DNA from: Nitrospirota bacterium
GTDB lineage: Bacteria > Nitrospirota > Nitrospiria > Nitrospirales > UBA8639
Assembly (NCBI GenBank): GCA_003695915.1
Contig: RFGF01000111.1
Location: forward strand, 1-64,000
Length of the DNA: 64,000 nucleotides
Direction of reading: 5' to 3'
The notes beneath the pieces are model-generated. The model was given only the letters and a program-made list of their open reading frames with translations. It ran no database searches and was not told the origin of the DNA. Positions 10,770 through 18,788 of the stretch are shown here, piece after piece. Made by a program: the position numbers and the translations under genes. Every line of letters starts with the position of its first letter. Positions within the stretch are counted from its first letter, which is position 1.

Positions 10770-11126
10770 CTAGTTCTTATCCTCGTTTTGGCCTGCGTTC
10801 TCGGTTTCCTGTTCTTCCTCGATTTCGAGCACTTCCCCGGTGATCGCATCGACATGCACTTCCATGATCTTGCCGTCTTTGGTCACAAGCTCGATTTCCC
10901 AAACCGTCTTGCCATCTTCTTCTTCCAGCTCGGCTTCGATCACCGTGACGTCGAATTGTTCACGCGCCACTTGAATGGCATCCTCGATGGGGATCGTAGC
11001 TTTCGAGACCAACGCGGCTCGGTGTTCGCCTTCGGCTTCTTGTTGATCGGCCAAAAGAGAGCTGGGTGTCACGATGAGCATCGTTAGCAACATCATGGGG
11101 AACATGCGAGTCCTAAGGTTTTTCAT
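10770..11126 (-). CDS. Exported PepSY-domain protein
   Basis: 118 residues from ATG 11126, preceded by GGAGG seven bases upstream (an in-frame ATG at 11141 includes that site). Residues 1-26 form a signal peptide (basic MKNLRTR, then hydrophobic MMLLTMLIVTPSSLLA). The rest is one PepSY domain: IEDAIQVAREQFDVTVIEAELE, a strand TVWEIELVTKDGKIMEVHVDA, and the closing TGEVLEIEE. The acidic tail is low complexity. PepSY modules are thought to modulate periplasmic proteases or metal/redox proteins, but no specific partner is suggested here. It converges on the acyl ligase gene, and no clear terminator was seen between them. Confidence 0.85.
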   Translation of the reverse strand: MKNLRTRMFPMMLLTMLIVTPSSLLADQQEAEGEHRAALVSKATIPIEDAIQVAREQFDVTVIEAELEEEDGKTVWEIELVTKDGKIMEVHVDAITGEVLEIEEEQETENAGQNEDKN

Positions 11127-11596
11127 GGTTTGACCCTCCATCGTAAGCGAACGAAGAGAAACGGTGATTTTGAACTTGCGAGAATTCTATGCCAGAAGAT
11201 GTCACCAAAAATTGTACCAGCGAATTCAGCCGCCAAATCCTTTGAGGCTCGAGCATGCCGAATCTAAGATGTCGGTGGCGGACAGTGTGCCAGAGTTGGT
11301 GAGGAGCTGTCATCATCCGAAGCATATTGTGCTAGCTCCATATCCTCAGCCGTTGGCAAAGTCTTTTAAAAACATACAATGTTGCAATCTGCTACAGCCA
11401 AGACTTTTGCGCTGTTGGAGTTTTCCCCATTTAGGGCTCATAGCATCATTGCACCTCCCGGTCTCGATTGCCTTTTCTCCCTACAACAATGAGGCAAATT
11501 TCTGAGTTGCAAGGCAAGGCATGAGTCTTGCCATTTCTTAAAAAGAAGGCACGAGAAGAGGCGATATTTTTACTGCATTCCGGGTGAGCTGAGGAA
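11127..11596. other. Intergenic region of about 470 bases with the pyruvate synthase promoter
   Basis: No gene is supported here. A plus-strand open frame at 11164-11505 has no ribosome binding site and an unlikely composition. The only recognisable element is the promoter at 11353-11380, which leaves an untranslated leader of about 210 bases before the first pyruvate synthase gene. An A/T-rich inverted motif TTCTTAAAAAGAA lies near 11535. Confidence 0.5.
11353..11380 (+). promoter_or_regulatory. Sigma-70-type promoter candidate for the pyruvate synthase operon
   Basis: TTGGCA at 11353-11358, a 16-base spacer, and TACAAT at 11375-11380. Each hexamer matches five of six consensus bases. Predicted start near 11387. 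It faces the oxidoreductase operon and is the best promoter in the gap. The 16-base spacer is slightly short. Confidence 0.5.
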
Positions 11597-12184
11597 ATGA
11601 TTCAAGTTCGTGTTCACGGGAGAGGTGGGCAAGGAATCGTCACAGCGGCTGAACTGTTATCAATGGCTGCCTTTTACGACGGCAAGTATGCACAGGCCTT
11701 TCCCACGTTCGGTTCCGAACGGATGGGGGCACCGGTGACCGCGTTTTGCCGCATCGACGACAAGCCTATTCGGAGCCGGGAGCCGATTTCCGAGCCCGAT
11801 GTGGTGTTGATTCAAGATCCGACGTTGCTGCATCAGGTCGATGTCTTCGGTGGATTGAATCCCAAAGGCCTTGTGCTCATCAACACGGCTCGAACACTCG
11901 AAGAGCTAGGGTTGGCGGAATTGTGTGCGCAGCATCCACAGATGCGCATGTACACACTGCCCGCCTCCGATATTGCATTGAAACATTTGGGACGTCCCTT
12001 GGCCAATGCGGCGATGGTGGCTGGCTTCGCGGCGGTGACCGGCGTGATCAGTCGGCAGGCAGTGGAACAGGCTATCGCGCGGCGATTCCCTGGAAGATTG
12101 GGTGAGCTGAACGCCGCCGTGGCCGATGAGGCCTTCGATTGGATGGCTGCTGCGAAGGAGGAAATGGCCGGTAGGAGTTCTTAG
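11597..12184 (+). CDS. porC: Pyruvate:ferredoxin oxidoreductase, gamma subunit
   Basis: 195 residues. MIQVRVHGRGGQGIVTAAELL is the hallmark N-terminus of 2-oxoacid oxidoreductase gamma subunits, followed by FPTFGSERMGAPV and a nucleotide-like fold through LIQDPTLL. The start ATG 11597 follows GAGGAA. This subunit helps bind CoA in the alpha-beta-gamma-delta enzymes. It is the first gene of a tight operon, with the alpha gene beginning 17 bases after its stop. In an rTCA-cycle organism the complex would run as pyruvate synthase, fixing CO2 onto acetyl-CoA with reduced ferredoxin. The pyruvate rather than 2-oxoglutarate assignment rests mainly on the alpha and beta subunits. Confidence 0.9.
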   Translation: MIQVRVHGRGGQGIVTAAELLSMAAFYDGKYAQAFPTFGSERMGAPVTAFCRIDDKPIRSREPISEPDVVLIQDPTLLHQVDVFGGLNPKGLVLINTARTLEELGLAELCAQHPQMRMYTLPASDIALKHLGRPLANAAMVAGFAAVTGVISRQAVEQAIARRFPGRLGELNAAVADEAFDWMAAAKEEMAGRSS

Positions 12185-12200
12185 TCGAGCGAGGAACATC

Positions 12201-13454
12201 ATGAAACAACAAATCGAAGGATCGCAAGCCATCGCCCAAATTGTCGCGCGTTGCCGTCCAGAGGTGATCGCGGCATATCCGATTTCGCCGCAAACGCACA
12301 TTGTGGAAGCGCTGGCCCGTCTGGTCAAAGCCGGCGAGATAGGACGGTGCCAATATCTCAACGTCGAATCGGAGTTCGCTGCACTGAGCGCGTTGATCGG
12401 GGCCTCCGCGACAGGGGCCAGGGCCTATACGGCGACGACGAGCCAAGGTCTCTTGTTCATGGCCGAAGCGGTCTATAACGCTGCCGGCCTGGGGTTGCCC
12501 ATTGTGATGACGATTGCAAATCGGGCGTTGGGGGCGCCCATCAATATTTGGAACGATCACTCGGATAGCATGGCCCTGCGCGATGCGGGATGGATTCAAT
12601 TCTATGCCGAGGATAACCAGGAGGCCGTGGATCTCCACGCGCTGGCCTTCCGTGTCGCCGAAGAATTGAGCTGTCCGGCGATGGTGTGTGTGGACGGCTA
12701 TGTCTTGACCCATGCGTACGAGCCCGTCGATGTGCCGGAACAGGCGGATGTCGATGCCTATCTCCCGCCGTACGAGCCGGTGCAAGTCTTGGATCCCGAC
12801 GATCCGGTCACCATCGGTGCCATGGTGGGTCCCGAAGCCTATGCCGAGGTGCGCTATCTCATGCATCACAAGCACATCAAGGCGCTGGAAGCGATCCCTC
12901 GATTGGGTACGGAACTCTCTGAACAATTCGGGCGGCCGTCCGGTCGACTCGTCGATCCCTATCGTATCGAAGAGGCGGACACGGTGATTCTCGCGCTGGG
13001 GTCGGTCAACGGCACGATCAAGGATGCGGTGGACGACCTGAGAGATGAGGGCTGGCCAGTCGGCGCCGTAAAGCTGGGCGTGTATCGCCCCTTCCCTGCC
13101 CATGCCTTGCGTCGAGTGGTTCAGGATGCCAAGCGGGTGATCGTGGTCGAGAAGGATCTGGCCATCGGTCACGGGGGCATTGTCTCCAGTGAGGTCAAGA
13201 TGGCGCTCAAGGGATTGCCGATCGTAGTGGAAACGGTGATCGCGGGGCTGGGCGGCCGTCCCATTCCCAAGGCCTCGATCGTTCGCACTGTCAAGGCGGC
13301 GTTTCTCGAAGGCTTGGAGGAACCCCATTTCCTGGACCTCAAGTGGGAGGTCGTCAACAAGGAACTTCGGCGCCAGGAGGAGCGGCGACGGTCGGGGCCG
13401 ACAGCGGCCAATATTCTGCGAGAGACCGGCCCGTTCGGGGTCCGAGTGCTCTAG
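12201..13454 (+). CDS. porA: Pyruvate:ferredoxin oxidoreductase, alpha subunit
   Basis: 417 residues from ATG 12201, chosen for GAGGAA upstream and because MKQQIEGSQAIAQIVARC is the usual N-terminus; the frame stays open back to 12126 inside porC. The family blocks are AAYPISPQTHIVEALA, ESEFAALSALIGASATGARAYTATTSQGL and RALGAPINIWNDHSD. The last resembles the pyruvate-type alpha subunit of Thermotoga and Pyrococcus more than the 2-oxoglutarate type. A second domain (~260-380) holds the transketolase C-terminal-like fold (VILALGSVNGTIKDAV, VVEKDLAIGHGGIVSSEV). The beta gene follows after a 91-base gap. Confidence 0.92.
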   Translation: MKQQIEGSQAIAQIVARCRPEVIAAYPISPQTHIVEALARLVKAGEIGRCQYLNVESEFAALSALIGASATGARAYTATTSQGLLFMAEAVYNAAGLGLPIVMTIANRALGAPINIWNDHSDSMALRDAGWIQFYAEDNQEAVDLHALAFRVAEELSCPAMVCVDGYVLTHAYEPVDVPEQADVDAYLPPYEPVQVLDPDDPVTIGAMVGPEAYAEVRYLMHHKHIKALEAIPRLGTELSEQFGRPSGRLVDPYRIEEADTVILALGSVNGTIKDAVDDLRDEGWPVGAVKLGVYRPFPAHALRRVVQDAKRVIVVEKDLAIGHGGIVSSEVKMALKGLPIVVETVIAGLGGRPIPKASIVRTVKAAFLEGLEEPHFLDLKWEVVNKELRRQEERRRSGPTAANILRETGPFGVRVL

Positions 13455-13545
13455 TGTTCAAGGGCTTCTCGTGCCAGACCAAGAGGATCGGCGAAAGAGG
13501 AGATCTCGAGGTGAAAAGATTTCCTAGCCAAGAGAGACGAAGGCG

Positions 13546-14556
13546 ATGCACTATCAACGGGTGAAATATTATCAGACCGGGACATTCACGGTCGGCAATC
13601 GTTTGCTGGATGAATCCAATCGAACGGTTCAAGCCAGAATGGACCGTACCAATTCGCTCAATTCCGGCCATCGAGCGTGTCAAGGCTGCGGGGAGGCCCT
13701 CGGCGCCCGCTATGCCATCGACGCCGCGATGCGGGCCGTGGACAATCAGCTCGTAGCTGTCAATGCCACGGGATGTTTGGAGGTGTTTTCCAGCCCGTAT
13801 CCGGAAAGCGCATGGCAGATTCCTTGGTTGCATTCCTTGTTCGGCAATGCTCCGGCTGTGGCGAGCGGCGTCGCCGCCGCCTTGCGTGCGAAAGGCAAAG
13901 ATCATATCCGTGTCGTTGGCCAAGGCGGCGACGGTGCGACGGTGGATATCGGCTTCGGATGTCTCTCGGGCATGTTCGAGCGCAACGACGACGTCTTGTA
14001 CATTTGCTACGACAACGAAGCGTACATGAACACGGGGGTTCAGCGATCGGGCTCCACGCCGCCCCGGGCTTGGACCAATACGACGCCGGCGGTCGGGCCT
14101 TCACCGGGAAATCCCATGGGTGTAGGAAAGAACGTGCCTCGCATTGCTATGGCGCACGGCATTCCCTATGTCGCGACGGCGTCGGTGGCCGATCTTCATG
14201 ATCTCGAAGCCAAAGTCTTCAAAGCCATGGGGATTCATGGGGCACGGTACATTCACATTCATGTCCCCTGTCCCCTCGGGTGGAAATCCGATCCCGCACA
14301 CACCATCAAAGTGGCGCGGATGGCGATCGAAAGCGGTCTCTTTCCGTTATTCGAGGCGGAATATGGGCGCGTGACGGATCGCACGTCCATTCGGCGCAAG
14401 GTCCCTGTCGAGCGCTATCTCGAATTGCAGGGCCGGTTTGCGCATCTGTTCGGCGATCCTCCCGATACCGAGGCGATTCGTGCTATTCAGGCCATCGCCG
14501 ATGCCAATATCGACATGTACGGATTACTCTCTGAAGAGGGACAACGTGGAACGTAA
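13546..14556 (+). CDS. porB: Pyruvate:ferredoxin oxidoreductase, beta subunit (TPP-binding)
   Basis: 336 residues. The Fe-S ligands CQGC (Cys45, Cys48) and NATGC (Cys77) are present, with a later Cys in HVPCPLGW. The thiamine diphosphate site is GGDGATVDIG (~127-136) plus NEAYMNTG (~157-164). This cysteine set and the phrases IPWLHSLFGNAPAVASG and VQRSGSTPP are typical of PorB. The first ~35 residues extend beyond the usual start. A GAAGG site sits before ATG 13546. The next gene starts at a GTG inside the last codons of porB, so the two are probably translationally coupled. Confidence 0.92.
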   Translation: MHYQRVKYYQTGTFTVGNRLLDESNRTVQARMDRTNSLNSGHRACQGCGEALGARYAIDAAMRAVDNQLVAVNATGCLEVFSSPYPESAWQIPWLHSLFGNAPAVASGVAAALRAKGKDHIRVVGQGGDGATVDIGFGCLSGMFERNDDVLYICYDNEAYMNTGVQRSGSTPPRAWTNTTPAVGPSPGNPMGVGKNVPRIAMAHGIPYVATASVADLHDLEAKVFKAMGIHGARYIHIHVPCPLGWKSDPAHTIKVARMAIESGLFPLFEAEYGRVTDRTSIRRKVPVERYLELQGRFAHLFGDPPDTEAIRAIQAIADANIDMYGLLSEEGQRGT

Positions 14557-16177
14557 GCCGTTTGCGATTACCCTGGATCCTGGATCGAGTCTGGCCAATC
14601 ACACTGGCAATTGGCGAACCATGCGCCCGGTGTATCGGGATCACCTTCCGCCATGCAATCATGCGTGTCCGGCCGGCGAGAATGTGCAGGGATGGCTCTA
14701 TTATGCAGAAGAAGGCGATTATGAACGCGCATGGCGCGTGTTGACGAACGACAATCCCTTTCCTGCGATTCACGGGCGTGTGTGCTACCACCCGTGCGAG
14801 ACCGCGTGCAACCGTGGGCAGCTCGATGAGGCGGTTGGCATTCATGCGGTAGAGCGCTTTCTCGGCGATTATGCGATTCAACAGGGATGGCGCATCGAAC
14901 CGGGTCCCCCGTCCGGCAAAAAGGTGTTGATCGTGGGGGCCGGGCCAAGCGGCTTGTCCGCGGCCTTTCATCTGGCGCGTTTCGGGCATGCGGTGACGAT
15001 CTACGAAGCAGGTCCCAAGCCCGGCGGCATGATGCGATTCGGCATTCCTCGCTATCGGCTCCCGCGCGAGGTGTTGGATGCGGAAGTGGCAAGAGTGGAG
15101 GCGATGGGCGTGACGATTCATCTCAATCGTCGTGTCGAGGATCTGGAAGCCGACATAAAAAACGGGGGATTCCATGCGACGTTCTTGGCGATCGGGGCGC
15201 ATCTGAGCAAACGGGTCGAGATTCCAGGGCGCGATGTGGGGCGGATTCTCGATGCGCTCTCGTTCTTAAAAAGCGTGGAAACAGGTGAGCCGCCGAAGAT
15301 CGGACGACGGGTTGCGATCTATGGTGGGGGCAATACGGCGATCGATGCGGCGCGGACGGCGAAACGATTGGGAGCGGAAGAAGCGGTGATCGTGTATCGC
15401 CGGGATCGCGAGCATATGCCGGCGCATGACTTCGAGGTAGAAGAGGCGCTGGAAGAAGGAGTGCTAACCAAATGGCTTCGGACCATTCGCCAGATCGACG
15501 AAGGGGGCACCTTGACGGTGGAAGTCATGGAACTGGACAAGCAGGGATACCCGCGACCGACCGGCCGCTTCGAGACGTTGGAGGCCGATTCCGTCATTTT
15601 GGCGCTCGGCCAAGAAGTCGATACCCGCTTTTTACGAAAAGTGCCAGGGATCGAGATTTCCGATGACGGCGTCATTCAGGTCGATGAGACGATGATGACC
15701 GGACGCACGGGTATTTTTGCCGGTGGCGATATGGTTCCTGCCGAGCGGACTGTGACTGTGGCGACCGGGCACGGGAAAAAAGCCGCTCGTCATATCGATG
15801 CGTATCTGCGCGGTGTCCGCTATGTGAAACCGCCCGGCAATCCTTTAGCCACGTTCGACCGATTGAATACCTGGTATTACACGGATGCGCCCCATATCCA
15901 TCAGCCGTATTTGGATCGAGTACGTCGTCAGACGACGTTCGACGAAGTCGTGCTCGGGTTGGATGAATCGACCGCGTTGTTGGAAGCCCGGCGCTGTTTG
16001 TCCTGCGGGATGTGTTTCGAATGTGATAACTGTTATGGTATGTGTCCTGACAACGCCATTATCAAGCTTGGCCCTGGGAAGAAATACCGGATCGATTATG
16101 ACTATTGTAAAGGATGTGGCATTTGCGCAGAAGAATGCCCTTGCGGGGCGATCGAGATGGAAAAAGAGATTCGTTGA
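14546..16177 (+). CDS. GltD-like FAD/NAD(P)H oxidoreductase fused to a 2x[4Fe-4S] ferredoxin (delta-type subunit of POR)
   Basis: 543 residues from GTG 14546, chosen because GAGGGA precedes it and it overlaps porB by 11 bases. The N-terminal domain has the GltD-type cysteine pattern (CNHACPAGENVQGW, CYHPCETACNRGQ). Next come a FAD-binding GAGPSGLSAAFHLARFG, an NAD(P)H-binding GGGNTAIDAARTAKRLG, and the closing TGRTGIFAGGD. The C-terminus carries CLSCGMCFECDNCYGMCP and CKGCGICAEECPCGAIEM, i.e. a bacterial-type ferredoxin with two cubane clusters, as expected of a PorD subunit. It probably links NAD(P)H to the oxidoreductase or to free ferredoxin. It is annotated in some genomes as glutamate synthase small subunit, but no large subunit is present and the location argues for a role in pyruvate synthase. 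Confidence 0.87.
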   Translation: MERKPFAITLDPGSSLANHTGNWRTMRPVYRDHLPPCNHACPAGENVQGWLYYAEEGDYERAWRVLTNDNPFPAIHGRVCYHPCETACNRGQLDEAVGIHAVERFLGDYAIQQGWRIEPGPPSGKKVLIVGAGPSGLSAAFHLARFGHAVTIYEAGPKPGGMMRFGIPRYRLPREVLDAEVARVEAMGVTIHLNRRVEDLEADIKNGGFHATFLAIGAHLSKRVEIPGRDVGRILDALSFLKSVETGEPPKIGRRVAIYGGGNTAIDAARTAKRLGAEEAVIVYRRDREHMPAHDFEVEEALEEGVLTKWLRTIRQIDEGGTLTVEVMELDKQGYPRPTGRFETLEADSVILALGQEVDTRFLRKVPGIEISDDGVIQVDETMMTGRTGIFAGGDMVPAERTVTVATGHGKKAARHIDAYLRGVRYVKPPGNPLATFDRLNTWYYTDAPHIHQPYLDRVRRQTTFDEVVLGLDESTALLEARRCLSCGMCFECDNCYGMCPDNAIIKLGPGKKYRIDYDYCKGCGICAEECPCGAIEMEKEIR

Positions 16178-16204
16178 CGCAGGAACCAACAACGGGAGGA
16201 ATTC

Positions 16205-17074
16205 ATGGGGATCAAGATTCTGTTAGCGGTGGATGGGTCGGAACGATCGTATGAGGCTGCGCGTGCCATCGGCGTGCTGGCGGCAGGATCCGAATTGGTG
16301 GTGCTCAATGTGGTCGATGTGCCGGGGCTGGCCTACCCGACGCTCGGAGCCGGACTGGCCAAAGATCTCGCTATGCAAGTGGAGCTGGCGATGCGCAAAG
16401 AAGCCGAGCAGGTCTTGGACCGCGTGACGTCCTTCCTCCCTTCGGATCTAGCGTCTGTGCAGAAACGGATCGAACTCGGGTCACCGGCCGAGATGATCCT
16501 GACCGTCGCAAAAGAATGCCAGGTAGATCTCATCGTGCTCGGCTCTCGAGGATTGGGGCCCATACGCGAGCATGTTTTCGGCAGTGTCTCGCATCGTGTG
16601 ATGACTCATGCGCCCTCTTCGACATTGATCGTCAAAGGCCCTCTTCAAGAAGTTCGTCAAATCCTCCTGCCCGTGGAAAGCGAAGAAGACGGCGAGGCTG
16701 CGGTGGCCTTCCTCAGCAAAAAACCCTTTCGCATGTTACCTAAAGTCATGGTGTTACACGTCGTGCCCTTTACCCAGCCGGTGTTGCCCGTCGGCGCATT
16801 GATCCCTGAGAAATTCAGAAAGGAAATGATCGCGTATGCAGAAGAATTTACAGGGAACATTGCTGCACGCCTCACTCAGCTTGGGTACGAAGCGGAAGGT
16901 GTAGCGGTGATGGGGGCGCCAGCGCTTGCGATTGCCGAAGAGGCCGAGGCGCATTGCCCGGAACTCATTCTCATGCGAACCCACAGTCGATCCGGGTTGA
17001 GCCGGTTTCTGCTGGGCAGTGTATCCCATTCCGTCGCCCATCACACCGCCTGTTCGTTTCTGTTGATCAAGTGA
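16205..17074 (+). CDS. Tandem-domain universal stress protein (UspA family)
   Basis: 289 residues with two Usp domains, about 1-145 and 146-289. The first has the ATP-binding pattern GSRGLGPIREHVFGSVS after IKILLAVDGSERSYEAAR. The second ends with RTHSRSGLSRFLLGSVSHSV but lacks a clean N-terminal LLPVD-type loop (QILLPVESEEDGEAA). It begins 27 bases after the flavoprotein stop behind GGGAGG, so it probably belongs to the same transcript and may respond to redox or energy stress. The exact function of Usp proteins is not predictable from sequence. Confidence 0.9.
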   Translation: MGIKILLAVDGSERSYEAARAIGVLAAGSELVVLNVVDVPGLAYPTLGAGLAKDLAMQVELAMRKEAEQVLDRVTSFLPSDLASVQKRIELGSPAEMILTVAKECQVDLIVLGSRGLGPIREHVFGSVSHRVMTHAPSSTLIVKGPLQEVRQILLPVESEEDGEAAVAFLSKKPFRMLPKVMVLHVVPFTQPVLPVGALIPEKFRKEMIAYAEEFTGNIAARLTQLGYEAEGVAVMGAPALAIAEEAEAHCPELILMRTHSRSGLSRFLLGSVSHSVAHHTACSFLLIK

Positions 17075-17177
17075 CTGGTTGCTCATTTGCCTATCTCTCC
17101 GATCTGTCCTATCGCGAATGTTTTGCAAAACCACTCTACGCGGGAGCGAGTCTTTGATGCCCACGGGCAATGGATAG

Positions 17178-17193
17178 TCCCATTTCGATGGGA
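17178..17193. terminator. Small hairpin between convergent genes
   Basis: TCCCAT-TTCG-ATGGGA, a perfect 6-bp stem with a UUCG-type loop on the plus strand, lies between the stop of the Usp gene and the stop of the pentapeptide gene. Neither side has a T-run, so it may only mark transcript ends. Confidence 0.3.
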
Positions 17194-17201
17194 AGACCAG
17201 A

Positions 17202-17864
17202 CTAGGGCTGCGAATTGTGGTGATGGTTACGCGCCTGTCGGAGAAGGCGCTCCATGAGCCCGGGATCGAGCAAGGCGTCCTGCCAGCTTTTCGCCTTCAG
17301 TAATCGTTCCTCGTCCAGATGCATTGTGTGTTGAAGATTGGTCCGGATGAGTCGGGCTCCTGTGAGCGAGGTGTGGTGAAGGGAGGCGCTCTCGAGGTTG
17401 GCCTCGGTGAGGTCCGCTTCTCGCAAGTCGGCCATAAAGAGATTGGCTTGAGCGAGATTGGCGTGTCGAAGACACGCCCAAGGCAGAGAGGCTCGGGTAA
17501 GATTGGCCCACCGAAGATCTGCACCGGTCATGTCGGCTCGAATAAGCCCGGAGCCCGTCAAATCGACACGGGGCATGATGGCATGAGACAGGATTGCTTT
17601 GATGAGATTCGCCTCCAAGATATCGGATTCGGTCAGGTTGGCGCCGGACAGATCGGCTTCTGTGAAATCGACACGGAAGAGGTAGGCGTCCGAAAGGTCG
17701 GCGCGGGTGAGATTCGCACGCGAGAGATCGGCAAGCGTCAAATCGTACCCCGAGAGATCCGCCTGGCTGAGATCGGGTATCACCATGGGATTGGTTCGTC
17801 GAAATTTGTTCCACGCCTCGACTCCTCCTTGCAGAAGCCGGGCGACATGCTCCGGATTCGCCAT
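17202..17864 (-). CDS. Pentapeptide-repeat protein
   Basis: 220 residues, of which about 35-190 are nearly continuous A(D/N)LxX repeats (ADLSG, ANLTR, ADLSD, ANLTE, ANLIK, ADMTG, ADLRW and so on). These fold as a right-handed four-sided beta helix. The N-terminal ~30 residues (EHVARLLQGGVEAWNKFRR) form a helical cap seen in many cytosolic members. No signal peptide or membrane segment is visible. It lies 63 bases downstream of hflC on the same strand and may be co-transcribed with hflKC. The function is unknown; some family members mimic DNA and protect gyrase, but nothing here points to that specifically. Confidence 0.85.
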   Translation of the reverse strand: MANPEHVARLLQGGVEAWNKFRRTNPMVIPDLSQADLSGYDLTLADLSRANLTRADLSDAYLFRVDFTEADLSGANLTESDILEANLIKAILSHAIMPRVDLTGSGLIRADMTGADLRWANLTRASLPWACLRHANLAQANLFMADLREADLTEANLESASLHHTSLTGARLIRTNLQHTMHLDEERLLKAKSWQDALLDPGLMERLLRQARNHHHNSQP

Positions 17865-17927
17865 GAACGCTGCGTCGGTCAGAAGGATCGGAATTTTTCC
17901 TGTGTCTTACCGATTGGGGCGTCGGGG

Positions 17928-18788
17928 TTATCGTTTCTTGAGGTACTGGAGAAATTCCGATTGCGGACTGAGCAACAGTAAGGTGTCATCTTTGAGCGTT
18001 GTCTTGTACGCTTCCATGGATCGGGTAAAGGCAAAAAATTGGGGATCTTGGCGGTAGGCACCGGCGTAAATGCTGAACGCTTTGGCATCTCCTTCCCCCC
18101 GAATCTGTTGGGCCGTTTTGTAGGCTTCCGCTAGGATGATCTCTTTTTCTTTGTCGGCTTCCGAGCGGATTTTTTGTGCCTCTTCCTCGCCTTCGGCTCG
18201 ATACTGCTTGGCCTGGCGTTCGCGCTCGGCTCGCATGCGGGCAAAGACAGCCTTTTCATTCTGCTCCGGCAAATCGGCCCGTTTGATGCGCACATCCAGC
18301 ACCGCGAGTCCATACGGCGAGGCCTTTTCGTTCGCACGCTCGGTGACGACTTTCATGATGAGCGATCGATTCGCAGAGACAATCTCCGTGAGTTCGTGCC
18401 GTCCCAGCTCAACCCGCAGTTCGGAGTAAATGATATCGTCCAATCGCTGCAAGGCGTTTCGTTCCGTTTGAAAGGCCTGATAAACGCGAAGCGGATCGAC
18501 GATTTGCCATTTGGCGAAGTTGTCGATGACGATCGTTTTTTTATCCAGGGTGATGACATCCCGGGCCGGGGCATCGTAATCGAGCAATCGTTTGTCGAAG
18601 TATTTGACGTCTTGGATGAACGGAATCTTGAACTTCAGTCCTGGTTCCGTGATGGTGCGCACGGGTTTCCCCAGTTGGACGATGATCGCCGATTCCGTCA
18701 GATCGACGACGAAAAAGGGCGAAACGCCGAGCATGAACAATAATCCAAGGACGACGATAATGCCGATCAACAAGTTTTGCTTCGTCAT
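17928..18788 (-). CDS. hflC: HflC, membrane protease modulator
   Basis: 286 residues: an N-terminal membrane anchor (residues ~5-26, LLIGIIVVLGLLFMLGV) followed by a band-7/SPFH domain (FFVVDLTESAIIVQLGKPVRTITEPGLKFKIPF) and a coiled, Glu/Arg-rich segment (RAEGEEEAQKIRSEADKEKE). HflC with HflK forms a large periplasm-facing ring around FtsH and modulates membrane protein degradation. The start codon overlaps the hflK stop by four bases (ATGA), showing coupling. The length is close to the E. coli protein. Confidence 0.92.
   Translation of the reverse strand: MTKQNLLIGIIVVLGLLFMLGVSPFFVVDLTESAIIVQLGKPVRTITEPGLKFKIPFIQDVKYFDKRLLDYDAPARDVITLDKKTIVIDNFAKWQIVDPLRVYQAFQTERNALQRLDDIIYSELRVELGRHELTEIVSANRSLIMKVVTERANEKASPYGLAVLDVRIKRADLPEQNEKAVFARMRAERERQAKQYRAEGEEEAQKIRSEADKEKEIILAEAYKTAQQIRGEGDAKAFSIYAGAYRQDPQFFAFTRSMEAYKTTLKDDTLLLLSPQSEFLQYLKKR

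Noticed and set aside
12072-13328. Minus-strand open frame of 418 codons
   Set aside because: Antisense to porA, with His/Arg/Asp-rich composition typical of shadow frames.
14546-16177. Glutamate synthase small subunit (gltD)
   Set aside because: The fused ferredoxin, the overlap with porB and the absence of gltB favour a pyruvate synthase partner.
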